Shown piece by piece: positions 1 through 6,287 of a stretch of DNA of 64,000 bases. Both the position numbers and the translations under genes were made by a program. The notes under the pieces are model-generated. The model did no database searches, was not told the DNA's origin, and saw only the letters and a program-made list of their open reading frames with translations. Location of the stretch: IMG/VR virus record IMGVR_UViG_3300031707_000006, positions 1 through 64,000 of that record; one strand, 5' to 3'. The number at the start of each line of letters is the position of its first letter. The stretch's first letter is position 1. This DNA is from a virus.

Positions 1-90
1 GCGGACGAGTAAACTTACTTGGGCGAGGTAGTGAACGATAAAATTAACTGCCAGTTGCACGAATGGGGTGAAGAAATTTATGATTATCAT
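1..90 (-). CDS. Partial hydrophobic protein, cut by the left edge
   Basis: The first 30 codons of a leftward gene are present. The ATG at 90 overlaps the TGA of the upstream gene (ATGA), the coupling style used throughout this genome. The visible N-terminus (MIIINFFTPFVQLAVNFIVH) is hydrophobic and could be a membrane segment, so a small membrane protein is likely. Function unknown; the rest lies outside the window. Confidence 0.5.
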   Translation of the reverse strand, partial: MIIINFFTPFVQLAVNFIVHYLAQVSLLVR

Positions 91-245
91 TTTTGCTTTT
101 CCTCTCTTTTTTTGGATTCTAAATCTGAATTATGCTTGTCATACTTAAGCATTAATTTTTCGAATTCCTCTTGTTGTTTAAGCAGATGTAGATACATTCT
201 CTCTAACGATTTTGGTACAGGGTTATAAACTTCTGTTTTTTCCAT
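87..245 (-). CDS. Small acidic/basic helical protein (52 aa), unknown
   Basis: A 52-codon ORF starts at ATG 245 behind a good ribosome site (AGAGGATAAC before ATG), the same one used by the gene at 400-702. The protein is charged and mostly helical (MEKTEVYNPVPKSLERMYLH, then many E and K). It ends in TGA overlapping the next start. I do not recognise a family. Confidence 0.55.
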   Translation of the reverse strand: MEKTEVYNPVPKSLERMYLHLLKQQEEFEKLMLKYDKHNSDLESKKREEKQK

Positions 246-267
246 GTTATCCTCTTTTCTTGTCTTT

Positions 268-310
268 ATTGTAGCAGAGTTTATACCCTATGCGCTAAAC
301 AGTTTAGCAA
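268..310 (-). promoter_or_regulatory. Possible leftward promoter with a palindromic operator
   Basis: On the minus strand TTGCTA (305-310) and TATAAA (280-285) are 19 bp apart, a poor spacing; TACAAT (268-273) is an alternative -10. A perfect palindrome, GCTAAACAGTTTAGC (294-308), overlaps the -35 and spacer, where a repressor would bind. It lies just upstream of the 52-aa gene. Inference only. Confidence 0.3.
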
Positions 311-349
311 GGTGTATTAAGATTGCATTCTCTACCTATTAAATAAAAA

Positions 350-385
350 ATACTCATATCCTAAAAAACAGGATATGAGTATTTT
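350..385. terminator. Bidirectional rho-independent terminator
   Basis: A perfect 13-bp stem (350-362 with 370-382) has a 7-nt A-rich loop. T runs follow in both directions: TTTT to the right, TTTTTTATTT on the minus strand. It lies just past the stop of the leftward gene at 400-702. Confidence 0.8.
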
Positions 386-399
386 CGTTTCATCCGACA

Positions 400-702
400 T
401 TAGGCCATTGTCAGATGTAATTCACCCTCGCCGTCATCGCGAGGCCGTTTGCCGATCCCAAGCATGGCAGGCAGGTACTCGGTAGTCGTCATGCTAGTGA
501 CGTTGAATTTTACACCGACTTTCTTGGAGAGGGCGACCTTTAAACTCTCCACTTTCGGCTTTTCCTCTTTGGTGAGTAATTTCGGGGTCTTGAGCGCTTT
601 TACGATCAATTTCGCCTCTCGACTACCAAACGTATCACCAAATGGAAAGTTCTTAATCTCGATACTTTCGCCAGACCCAATTTCGAACGTTTTATCTACC
701 AT
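400..702 (-). CDS. Unknown 100-aa protein
   Basis: Starts at ATG 702 behind AAGAGGATATT. It begins MVDKTFEIGSGESIEIKNFP and has a basic middle (KKVGVKFNV), with no membrane segment or cysteine pairs. It looks like a compact beta-rich protein but I cannot name a family. Its base composition is clearly more GC-rich than the rightward early genes, closer to the capsid genes at 59-63 kb, so it might be a late or virion gene; that is only inference. A strong terminator follows at 350-385. Confidence 0.7.
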   Translation of the reverse strand: MVDKTFEIGSGESIEIKNFPFGDTFGSREAKLIVKALKTPKLLTKEEKPKVESLKVALSKKVGVKFNVTSMTTTEYLPAMLGIGKRPRDDGEGELHLTMA

Positions 703-788
703 AATATCCTCTTTTCTTTTTGATTAATCTCACCGTGAGGGTGAGTTTACTTGTTAATCCATATAGGTATCATCGGGTAACATATCTC

Positions 789-1418
789 TTACATTTGTTT
801 TTTACCCGTATCGGATACCCGTTTATCCATATAATCTTTAATCCTGCTTCTAATTACTTTAAGATTATCGGTTGTAATCCCCATGATTTTAGCTACCTCT
901 TTATTATCATCCGTTAAGGTTTTAAGGTAGACAATCCGGCTATACGTTTCTGCCATCTTTAATAACCGCTTGTTTGTTGTATCCTTAGAGATGTTAAAAT
1001 AGACTAACATACGTTCTAAAATGTCCGAATATTCAATTTTTTTGGTCTCGTTAAAATCATCCTCTACTACATAACTACTCAATTCCGTATCTATGTCTAT
1101 CCCACCACTAGTATTAACTATCACGGTATAGATAATTCTACTCAGATACCGTGATAATTTTATAATCGCTAAACCGTCAATAGAATCAACGTCAATATTA
1201 TGATCTAAGATGTAGATTATAGAATCATGTATTAAACCCGTTCTATCATCCTGATCTAAAACCAGGCCATTAAACTTGCGTAGACTGATCTTTATAGCCG
1301 TATTAATCGCCTTACCAAACACTCTAAACATATAAGATGATTCTACAGATTCTATGTCTGGTATAAGATTTAATTTTCTTACCTTGCGCTTTCTAGTCTC
1401 TAATTGTTTAGTATTCAT
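789..1418 (-). CDS. Possible sigma-like or HTH transcription factor (209 aa)
   Basis: Starts at ATG 1418 behind GAGGTGATAAG. The C-terminal 45 residues (YSRIVYLKTLTDDNKEVAKI then MGITTDNLKVIRSRIKDYM) fit a sigma region 4-like helix-turn-helix: a helix, the 'EVAKIMGIT' turn, and a basic recognition helix. The N-terminal half is helical with a basic start (ETRKRKVRKLN). Length and layout suit a small diverged phage sigma factor or anti-host regulator. No canonical region 2 motif is readable, so this is a structural guess. It heads the leftward block at the left end. Confidence 0.5.
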   Translation of the reverse strand: MNTKQLETRKRKVRKLNLIPDIESVESSYMFRVFGKAINTAIKISLRKFNGLVLDQDDRTGLIHDSIIYILDHNIDVDSIDGLAIIKLSRYLSRIIYTVIVNTSGGIDIDTELSSYVVEDDFNETKKIEYSDILERMLVYFNISKDTTNKRLLKMAETYSRIVYLKTLTDDNKEVAKIMGITTDNLKVIRSRIKDYMDKRVSDTGKKQM

Positions 1419-1460
1419 CTTATCACCTCAAAAATAGTATACGCTTCCGTGAAGGCAAGT

Positions 1461-1658
1461 TTAAATGTAGTGATTTTGTGAGTCAAGGTTAAAATGAGAT
1501 TTATTAAAATACTCTAATCTCACCCCTCCCATGCTATGTATATGAAGCAAGCCTACAGCGTATCTATACGCAACATATAGACAGTTATCTATGGGGTTCA
1601 GCCGAATTACCACACGATCTTTACTTAGTGTATGTTTGACACTATATGCTGGCCCCAT
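1461..1658 (-). CDS. Unknown 65-aa protein
   Basis: ATG at 1658 follows GAGAGGGG at a rather long 10-nt spacing. The protein (MGPAYSVKHTLSKDRVVIRL...) is beta-like and ends in NSQNHYI-type polar residues. No family recognised. It is the promoter-proximal gene of the left block, next to the divergent intergenic region. Coding status is less certain than its neighbours. Confidence 0.45.
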   Translation of the reverse strand: MGPAYSVKHTLSKDRVVIRLNPIDNCLYVAYRYAVGLLHIHSMGGVRLEYFNKSHFNLDSQNHYI

Positions 1659-1743
1659 AGTTATGTTACCCCTCTCACCCTATGATCCTTAGAGGCAATA
1701 AATAATGTCAATTCCTCTATTAAAACATTTAATATTCAACTCT

Positions 1744-1770
1744 ACCAGACTCAGATTTAATGAGTCTGGT
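1744..1770. other. Perfect 10-bp hairpin in the divergent intergenic region
   Basis: ACCAGACTCA (1744-1753) pairs perfectly with TGAGTCTGGT (1761-1770) around a 7-nt loop. It lacks a clear T tract, so it may be an operator or RNA hairpin rather than a terminator. It lies in the 262-bp gap between the leftward and rightward operons. Confidence 0.55.
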
Positions 1771-1789
1771 TTAAACCGTTTAACCCTAT

Positions 1790-1865
1790 CCCGCTGTACA
1801 CTGGATTTTAATCTTTTAACATTTTAAGATTAGGATTTAAGTGTACGGCGGGATTTTTTATTTTA
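1790..1865 (+). terminator. Long leader hairpin with T tract (terminator or attenuator)
   Basis: CCCGCTGTACACT (1790-1802) pairs with AGTGTACGGCGGG (1840-1852) with one T-G pair. The inner arms (TTTTAATCTTTTAA with TTTTAAGATTAGGA) pair further. A T-rich run follows (1854-1865). It stands upstream of the first rightward gene, where no rightward gene ends inside the window, so it could be an attenuator or insulator for the early operon. Confidence 0.65.
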
Positions 1866-1874
1866 ATTTCGCAT

Positions 1875-1908
1875 CTGTAAACGGAATTAAAGATTCAATC
1901 AGAAAATT
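1875..1908 (+). promoter_or_regulatory. Repeated leader element, copy 1
   Basis: A 34-bp element beginning CTGTAAACGGAATT and ending TTCAATCAGAAAATT stands directly before the ribosome site (GGAGG) of the first rightward gene. Related copies are at 2658-2691, 3859-3891 and 53485-53517, always just ahead of a ribosome site. It may be a phage-specific promoter or a 5'-UTR element. Confidence 0.6.
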
Positions 1909-1920
1909 CGGAGGATTAAA

Positions 1921-2301
1921 ATGACAGACAAATTGGAATACATTATCGTTGAAGATATTAATATGATTGTCTGTTCTGTTTGTGGCAAACGTGCAATTAA
2001 ATCAGCACGTAATATGAGATATATTAGTGAGACTACTTTTGAGTTACATTCGTATGGTAATTTATATCTATGTGAATCTCATTGGTATAAATTAACCAAT
2101 TGGTTAAAGAAAAGTAATTTAACCTATCGGGCAACATTAAATGATGGCACTGCTAAACTAGGTTTAAAATCCCTGCATAGTACATCATTAATGAGTCCAA
2201 TAATCCCACATTCTAAAAGTGTATGGAAAAAAGAAACAAGAAATTTAAAGAATGAAATTAATGCAAGTCTCATTAATTTTGAATTAGCAGAAGATAAATA
2301 A
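1921..2301 (+). CDS. Zinc-ribbon-like unknown protein (126 aa)
   Basis: Starts at ATG 1921 behind CGGAGGATTAAA. An N-terminal metal site is visible: CSVCGK near residues 18-23 and CESHWYKL near 51-58 (CxxC...CxxH). The C-terminal half is charged and helical. It is the first gene of the rightward early block and carries leader-element copy 1, so it is probably expressed early. Function unknown; zinc-ribbon proteins in this position often bind host proteins or nucleic acid, but nothing here shows that. Confidence 0.75.
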   Translation: MTDKLEYIIVEDINMIVCSVCGKRAIKSARNMRYISETTFELHSYGNLYLCESHWYKLTNWLKKSNLTYRATLNDGTAKLGLKSLHSTSLMSPIIPHSKSVWKKETRNLKNEINASLINFELAEDK

Positions 2302-2332
2302 GAATATTAAAAGAGAGGAGATTTAAATTAAA

Positions 2333-2596
2333 ATGGAAAAATTAACTCTGGTAAAAGATCCAAACATTAAAATAACTGGAATGGCAGATGAATTTAATCA
2401 TCCAAGATTGACAGAATTGCTTAAATTATTACATAGAGAACACGCATTTGTTTCTGCTGAAACTTGGTTTTTAGATCTACTTATAAGTGATAAAATATTT
2501 ATTCAAGTAGAACAAACATTTGGGGTACTTCCAGAAGACGAGATGTCATTTGCAATGTTTTTCTTACTTGTGGATAAATTAATCAATGTTCAATAA
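2333..2596 (+). CDS. Unknown acidic 87-aa protein
   Basis: ATG 2333 follows GAGAGGAG. The protein is amphipathic and helical (FNHPRLTELLKLLHREHAFV, then a hydrophobic C-terminus). No family recognised. A terminator-like hairpin follows at 2616-2648. Confidence 0.7.
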   Translation: MEKLTLVKDPNIKITGMADEFNHPRLTELLKLLHREHAFVSAETWFLDLLISDKIFIQVEQTFGVLPEDEMSFAMFFLLVDKLINVQ

Positions 2597-2615
2597 ATTA
2601 AAATTAATAAAATAC

Positions 2616-2648
2616 TATCCATCCAGAAATGGATGGATATTTTTTTGT
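2616..2648 (+). terminator. Rho-independent terminator
   Basis: TATCCATCC (2616-2624) pairs with GGATGGATA (2631-2639), loop 6 nt, followed by TTTTTTTT (2640-2647). It closes the first two rightward genes. Confidence 0.8.
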
Positions 2649-2657
2649 TAATTTAAG

Positions 2658-2691
2658 CAGTAAATGGAAATTAAGATTCAATCAAAAAATT
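2658..2691 (+). promoter_or_regulatory. Repeated leader element, copy 2
   Basis: CAGTAAATGGAAATTAAG then ATTCAATCAAAAAATT matches copy 1 base for base over most of its length. It lies after the terminator at 2616 and before the next gene, as expected for a promoter restarting transcription. Confidence 0.6.
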
Positions 2692-2711
2692 CTAAAAGAA
2701 AAGAGGTTAAT

Positions 2712-3443
2712 ATGTATAAATTTACAGAGGATGATGCAGAAATATATATAAGAATAAAAAAGAATATTCGTATGGTAAGTTCAAAAGGTTTCCATTATTC
2801 AAGAATAATGGTAGATCTTATAACAAAGGTAACAAAGGTTTTTCCAGCAAAATTTTTAATTTTAGGTAGTGGAATTGGGTGGCAAACAGCCTATCTTTCT
2901 TTAAATTTACAGTTACTTGATCCATTTAAAGATTTGGATTATGAAATTTATTCTGTAGATTCTAGTTTAGAAATGATTGCCAGAACACCAAAACACATTG
3001 TGAATAACCCAAAAATACATATTATCCATAAAACTGCAACCGCATTTATAAGGGGAAATGGTGATGAATTTGGTGCAATTATCTACGATATGTATAAAAC
3101 TACAGAAAAAATTGTCAGATTAAGAGATGATCTTCTTAATAAAATGAATAAATCCACACACTATCTGATTTTAAATATCATCACCCCCGAAGATTTTGCA
3201 TGGATTCTCTCTAAAAAACTAAAAAGATTTGTTTGTATTTCTGGCGAAACTTTTGGGCCGTATTCAGGGGAAATTAAAAAGAAAATAGCGTGGGGAGGTA
3301 ATAAAGTAGTTACATTTTCAGATCAAGATTTATTTGCCCTCTTACCGAGTAGAGAAAATACGATTATTGATCAGGAAAAACAATTATTAAGAACCACAGA
3401 TGGGGAATTTCTTCCTCTGAATATCTGTGAATTAACGCACTAA
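2712..3443 (+). CDS. Putative SAM-dependent methyltransferase-like protein
   Basis: A class I methyltransferase fold is suggested by motif I-like LGSGIGWQTAYLS, an acidic end of strand 2 (EIYSVDSSLEM), and a later strand with AIIYDMYK. Residues past 150 are diverged, so the substrate is unknown; a spermidine-synthase-like relative is also possible. I place the start at ATG 2712 (AAGAGGTTAAT before it), 243 aa. An upstream in-frame ATG at 2664 lies inside the repeated leader element and has no ribosome site, so the first 16 codons of the longer frame are probably untranslated. Confidence 0.55.
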   Translation: MYKFTEDDAEIYIRIKKNIRMVSSKGFHYSRIMVDLITKVTKVFPAKFLILGSGIGWQTAYLSLNLQLLDPFKDLDYEIYSVDSSLEMIARTPKHIVNNPKIHIIHKTATAFIRGNGDEFGAIIYDMYKTTEKIVRLRDDLLNKMNKSTHYLILNIITPEDFAWILSKKLKRFVCISGETFGPYSGEIKKKIAWGGNKVVTFSDQDLFALLPSRENTIIDQEKQLLRTTDGEFLPLNICELTH

Positions 3444-3462
3444 TAAGAAAGGAGAATAAAAA

Positions 3463-3801
3463 ATGTCTAGGAATCTTTGTTGTCAAACTTGTGTTTATTG
3501 TGGAGATGAACCAAAATTAGTTGAATCTCCTCATGAATTAACTAAACAAGAAGCACATATATATTTTCAAGAATTTGAGGGAATGATTGTAGCAGAATCT
3601 ATTTGTCCTTCTTGTGAAGCTGAATATTTAGCTTGGATTGATGAATCTAAAAGAAAAATATATCCAAGAACAAAAGCATACCCATTAATTGAGGATTTGA
3701 GTTTTTATTCCTCATTTAATGATGAACCGGGTGATAATGATCTTCCCAAATGGGAAGTACAAACAATTATTACTCGAATTAGAATCTGTAAAAAGAGTTA
3801 A
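3463..3801 (+). CDS. Two-CxxC zinc-binding unknown protein (112 aa)
   Basis: Starts at ATG 3463 after GAAAGGAGAATAAAAA. CCQTCVYCG (residues 5-13) and ICPSCEAEY (about 47-55) form a likely four-cysteine zinc site. The C-terminus is short and polar. Family unknown. A hairpin terminator follows. Confidence 0.7.
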   Translation: MSRNLCCQTCVYCGDEPKLVESPHELTKQEAHIYFQEFEGMIVAESICPSCEAEYLAWIDESKRKIYPRTKAYPLIEDLSFYSSFNDEPGDNDLPKWEVQTIITRIRICKKS

Positions 3802-3812
3802 AGATAAATATT

Positions 3813-3851
3813 CTGCTATCAATTGAAAGATTGATAGCAGTAATTTGTTTT
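3813..3851 (+). terminator. Hairpin of the CAGTAATTTGT family, copy A
   Basis: CTGCTATCAA (3813-3822) pairs with TTGATAGCAG (3831-3840), followed by TAATTTGTTTTT. The outer CTG...CAG and the downstream TAATTTGT recur at 6204 and 11327 while the inner stem differs and stays paired. Probable intercistronic terminator. Confidence 0.7.
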
Positions 3852-3858
3852 TAATTTT

Positions 3859-3891
3859 CTGTAAACGAACCCATAATTCATTCAGAAAATT
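3859..3891 (+). promoter_or_regulatory. Repeated leader element, copy 3
   Basis: CTGTAAACGAACCCATAA then TTCATTCAGAAAATT. Here the edges also form an inverted repeat (AATTTTCTG with CAGAAAATT). It follows the hairpin at 3813 and precedes a run of small membrane-peptide genes. Confidence 0.6.
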
Positions 3892-3925
3892 TAGAATCTA
3901 ATAAAGAAAGGAGAATATAAAAAAA

Positions 3926-4084
3926 ATGAAGAATAAATTTAATGGAGTTCTAGCAATCCTATTAGCAGTTACTTTCTTTACTGTTTTAGTGGGAATACTT
4001 GCTGGAATAAAAGCTGTATGTAGTATAATAGCTCTTGCCGTTATCATTGCTTTAATGATTTACGGTCTAGAACAGATAGGATAA
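3926..4084 (+). CDS. Small two-helix membrane protein (52 aa)
   Basis: ATG 3926 follows AAAGGAGAATAT. After a short basic start (MKNKFNG) nearly the whole chain is hydrophobic: two likely membrane helices (about residues 8-26 and 30-46) with a short turn containing a lysine. First of three consecutive small membrane genes. Function unknown; candidates include superinfection exclusion or host-membrane modulation. Confidence 0.6.
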   Translation: MKNKFNGVLAILLAVTFFTVLVGILAGIKAVCSIIALAVIIALMIYGLEQIG

Positions 4085-4119
4085 TAATAAATAAGAATTT
4101 TATAAGAAAGGAAAATAAA

Positions 4120-4245
4120 ATGCCAATAACACAAGAAATTACAGGAATTGTAGCATTAATAAGTGTATGCTCAATACTATACTTTGCCATAATTTGTTTT
4201 GGTAAAGGTTTTTATGATAGAGTTGGGCATTCAAGAAAGGGATAA
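4120..4245 (+). CDS. Single-helix membrane peptide (41 aa)
   Basis: ATG 4120 follows AGAAAGGAAAATAAA. One membrane helix (about residues 9-28) is followed by a basic tail (FYDRVGHSRKG). Second of three consecutive small membrane genes. Confidence 0.55.
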   Translation: MPITQEITGIVALISVCSILYFAIICFGKGFYDRVGHSRKG

Positions 4246-4251
4246 GAGCCA

Positions 4252-4347
4252 ATGTATAAAATAATTATAAGATATTTTTCCCTAACTTTATTTACAATAA
4301 GTATGGGATTTATTGGTGGATTCGTAATCGCGTACCTAACCAAATAA
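4252..4347 (+). CDS. Single-helix membrane peptide (31 aa)
   Basis: ATG 4252 lies six bases after the previous stop, with GATAAGAG as a weak ribosome site. The chain (MYKIIIRYFSLTLFTISMGF...) is almost wholly hydrophobic. Very short, so coding status rests on its position in the series and the helix. Confidence 0.45.
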   Translation: MYKIIIRYFSLTLFTISMGFIGGFVIAYLTK

Positions 4348-4360
4348 AAGGAAATTTAAA

Positions 4361-4483
4361 ATGAAATACTCTTTCAATAATATCTCTAAACATCAAGCTT
4401 CAAAAAAGAAATATAATTTCAAGAAAGTTAAACGGAATCGTGAGATCAGCAGCGAATCTAAGAAAAAGAATCGAGGAAAATAA
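4361..4483 (+). CDS. Very basic 40-aa peptide
   Basis: ATG 4361 follows AAAAGGAAATTTAAA. More than a third of residues are K or R (SKKKYNFKKVKRNRE). It may bind nucleic acid. It ends at 4483, one base before the next gene, and its 3' part explains an apparent upstream extension of that gene in another frame. Confidence 0.5.
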   Translation: MKYSFNNISKHQASKKKYNFKKVKRNREISSESKKKNRGK

Positions 4484-4484
4484 G

Positions 4485-4817
4485 ATGTTTAATTTTTTAA
4501 ATATGATGGGTAATTATGAAGATCGAGAAGTAGCCAATTATGCTGATGGCACTTTATTTGTGGATACTGCTGAGGTTAATGATGGGAATAAACCTTATGA
4601 AACAGCAGTATCACATCCTGATTATAATAACAATAAAATGGTTATTGTACAATCCTATGATACAATTGAAGAAGCAAAAGAAGGTCATGATCATTGGGTT
4701 GATTTAATGAAAAATAATCCACCAGAATATTTAAGAGATTGTGCAAATGCAGGTGTCGCACAACTATTAGAAATTATGTCAGAAGATGCAATGATCTTTC
4801 TAAGAAAAGTAAAATAA
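4485..4817 (+). CDS. Unknown acidic protein (110 aa)
   Basis: I start it at ATG 4485 (GAGGAAAATAAG before it). An upstream ATG at 4440 has no ribosome site and overlaps the basic-peptide gene. The sequence has a middle block (YDTIEEAKEGHDHWVDLMKN) seen in many small phage proteins that end in a helix after a beta strand. Function unknown. Confidence 0.7.
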   Translation: MFNFLNMMGNYEDREVANYADGTLFVDTAEVNDGNKPYETAVSHPDYNNNKMVIVQSYDTIEEAKEGHDHWVDLMKNNPPEYLRDCANAGVAQLLEIMSEDAMIFLRKVK

Positions 4818-4824
4818 TAAAAAT

Positions 4825-4860
4825 CCTACTATTAACTGGCTATAAAACCTTAATAGTAGG
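4825..4860 (+). terminator. Terminator-like hairpin
   Basis: CCTACTATTA (4825-4834) pairs with TAATAGTAGG (4851-4860) around a 16-nt loop. No T tract follows; a second imperfect stem (ATACTC 4864 with GAGTAT) lies downstream. It may be a processing or pausing site instead. Confidence 0.5.
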
Positions 4861-4944
4861 TTGGATACTCACGAGAATGAAAAAGATAACCAATTCTTTC
4901 AAGAGTATATGGTAAAGAATTTAATAAAGAAAGGATAAAATAAA

Positions 4945-5277
4945 ATGTTTAATCCAGATGAAGCATCTACCTATGATGTATTCTTACACATCGCAACAGA
5001 TTGTATACGAGAATCAAATGAGTATAGGACTAGAATTAGCAATGCTACTCATAAAATTAATAATATCAGTGAAATGATTGATATTAAACTCTCATTGATC
5101 AGTAAAGAGTTAGATAAAGTAAGCATATGGAACCCCTGGAAATTTAAACAATTGTTAAGGGAATTTGATCTTTTACAGGCTTGGGCAAAATTCTTATTCG
5201 ACTTACAAGATACATATGGAGAAAATAAAGTTACGTTTTCTCAAGATTATTATTTTCAACCTATTACTGGAATTTAA
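4945..5277 (+). CDS. Unknown helical protein (110 aa) with shared C-terminal tag
   Basis: ATG 4945 follows AAAGGATAAAATAAA. Mostly alpha-helical and charged. Its last residues (GENKVTFSQDYYFQPI) are identical to an internal stretch of the protein at 5714-6199, because a 51-bp DNA repeat lies in the same frame in both genes. No family recognised. Confidence 0.7.
   Translation: MFNPDEASTYDVFLHIATDCIRESNEYRTRISNATHKINNISEMIDIKLSLISKELDKVSIWNPWKFKQLLREFDLLQAWAKFLFDLQDTYGENKVTFSQDYYFQPITGI
5216..5266 (+). repeat. 51-bp direct repeat, copy 1
   Basis: 51 bp identical to 6096-6146, 880 bp apart, in the same reading frame in two different genes. The identity ends abruptly at both borders. Confidence 0.95.
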
Positions 5278-5300
5278 TAGAAAGGAGGAATACTTCTAAT

Positions 5301-5717
5301 ATGTCTATGATGGAAGAAACAATTAATGAATTCTTTGAAGATCCAGTCCCCAAATTAATTAAGTGGGGATTAACTATTATTGTAGCTGTAATTGCAATTC
5401 AACTATGTTTACATGCATTAAACCACAAAAATGGTACAGAAGTAATAGAATGTTTGGGGAATACCCCCCAACAACAATGGGAAAAGATTGTTCAAAATCC
5501 TTTTACTGGAAAAACAGATAAACATGTTTATTGTATTTATCTAACAAATTCGGGAAAGTATGGGATTTTTGAATACGTACAAAATGATTTTCTTTCTAAA
5601 CTTTGTGGTGAATCTGCAATTTGCAGACAGGTTACTGCAATGGTAAAAGAGAAAATGAAAAATATTAATCAAGTAGAAAATTATTTAAGAAATGGAGGAG
5701 CGTTTAGAGTAAAATGA
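5301..5717 (+). CDS. Membrane-anchored unknown protein (138 aa)
   Basis: ATG 5301 follows GAAAGGAGGAAT. A cytoplasmic acidic start (about 20 residues) is followed by one hydrophobic helix (about residues 22-40) and a soluble domain with two cysteines close together (CGESAIC) that could form a disulfide outside the membrane. It overlaps the next gene by ATGA. Function unknown. Confidence 0.7.
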   Translation: MSMMEETINEFFEDPVPKLIKWGLTIIVAVIAIQLCLHALNHKNGTEVIECLGNTPQQQWEKIVQNPFTGKTDKHVYCIYLTNSGKYGIFEYVQNDFLSKLCGESAICRQVTAMVKEKMKNINQVENYLRNGGAFRVK

Positions 5718-6199
5718 TTAAGTTAAAAGATGTTAAATTGGAAATGTTTCCATATCCTGTAAGAGAGATTGTTAGAGGAACTTTAGAAAATGATTTAGAA
5801 AGGATTGATAATACTTGGGAATGTTATACATTCCATAATAAAACTATTGCTGCATTTGATTTTTTAGAGGAAGTATTTAGTGCAGAATATATCCTTTCAC
5901 CCAACTCTCTTGATACTATAAGAACTGGTTTAGAAATCTGGTTAAAAGAACATCAAGACTATTTAAATTGTGATGGTATAGAAAAACTATTAGATGAAGA
6001 AATAGGAGAAAAAATGATTGTTATTAAAGATAAAAAAGGTTATGATATTCACATCGAAACATTTGAAATTGAACCAGCATTAATTATTGTTTTTGATGGA
6101 GAAAATAAAGTTACGTTTTCTCAAGATTATTATTTTCAACCTATTAATAGTTTAATTGAAGACTTTGAAAAGACAATAGCCTATAAGGATAGTCTATAA
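5714..6199 (+). CDS. Unknown 161-aa protein containing the 51-bp repeat
   Basis: ATG 5714 overlaps the previous TGA. The protein is acidic and mixed alpha/beta. The repeat-encoded stretch GENKVTFSQDYYFQPI occurs near residues 128-143 and is followed by 18 more residues, whereas in the gene at 4945 it is the end of the protein. This suggests recombination or gene conversion between two related tails. Function unknown. Confidence 0.7.
   Translation: MIKLKDVKLEMFPYPVREIVRGTLENDLERIDNTWECYTFHNKTIAAFDFLEEVFSAEYILSPNSLDTIRTGLEIWLKEHQDYLNCDGIEKLLDEEIGEKMIVIKDKKGYDIHIETFEIEPALIIVFDGENKVTFSQDYYFQPINSLIEDFEKTIAYKDSL
6096..6146 (+). repeat. 51-bp direct repeat, copy 2
   Basis: Identical to 5216-5266; see that entry. 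The sequences on either side of the two copies are unrelated. Confidence 0.95.
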
Positions 6200-6203
6200 A
6201 TAC

Positions 6204-6243
6204 ACTGCCCATAATTAAACAAAAATTATGGGCAGTAATTTGT
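6204..6243 (+). terminator. Hairpin of the CAGTAATTTGT family, copy B
   Basis: ACTGCCCATAATT (6204-6216) pairs perfectly with AATTATGGGCAGT (6224-6236), followed by AATTTGT. A second small hairpin follows (TTGTAGAT with ATCTACAA, 6240-6260). TATAAATACACTG before it is repeated at the 11327 copy. Confidence 0.7.
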
Positions 6244-6287
6244 AGATTATCGATCTACAATAATAAATTTTATCTGAAAGGAAAATA

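Noticed and set aside
19-228. Plus-strand 69-codon ORF at the left end
   Set aside because: It has no ribosome site and lies antisense to two coupled leftward ORFs that do.
728-745. CTCACC-GTGAG-GGTGAG inverted repeat and a similar one at 1443
   Set aside because: Too short and without T tracts; no clear role, although the two resemble each other.
2664-2711. N-terminal extension of the methyltransferase-like gene
   Set aside because: It lies inside the repeated leader element and has no ribosome site; ATG 2712 has one.
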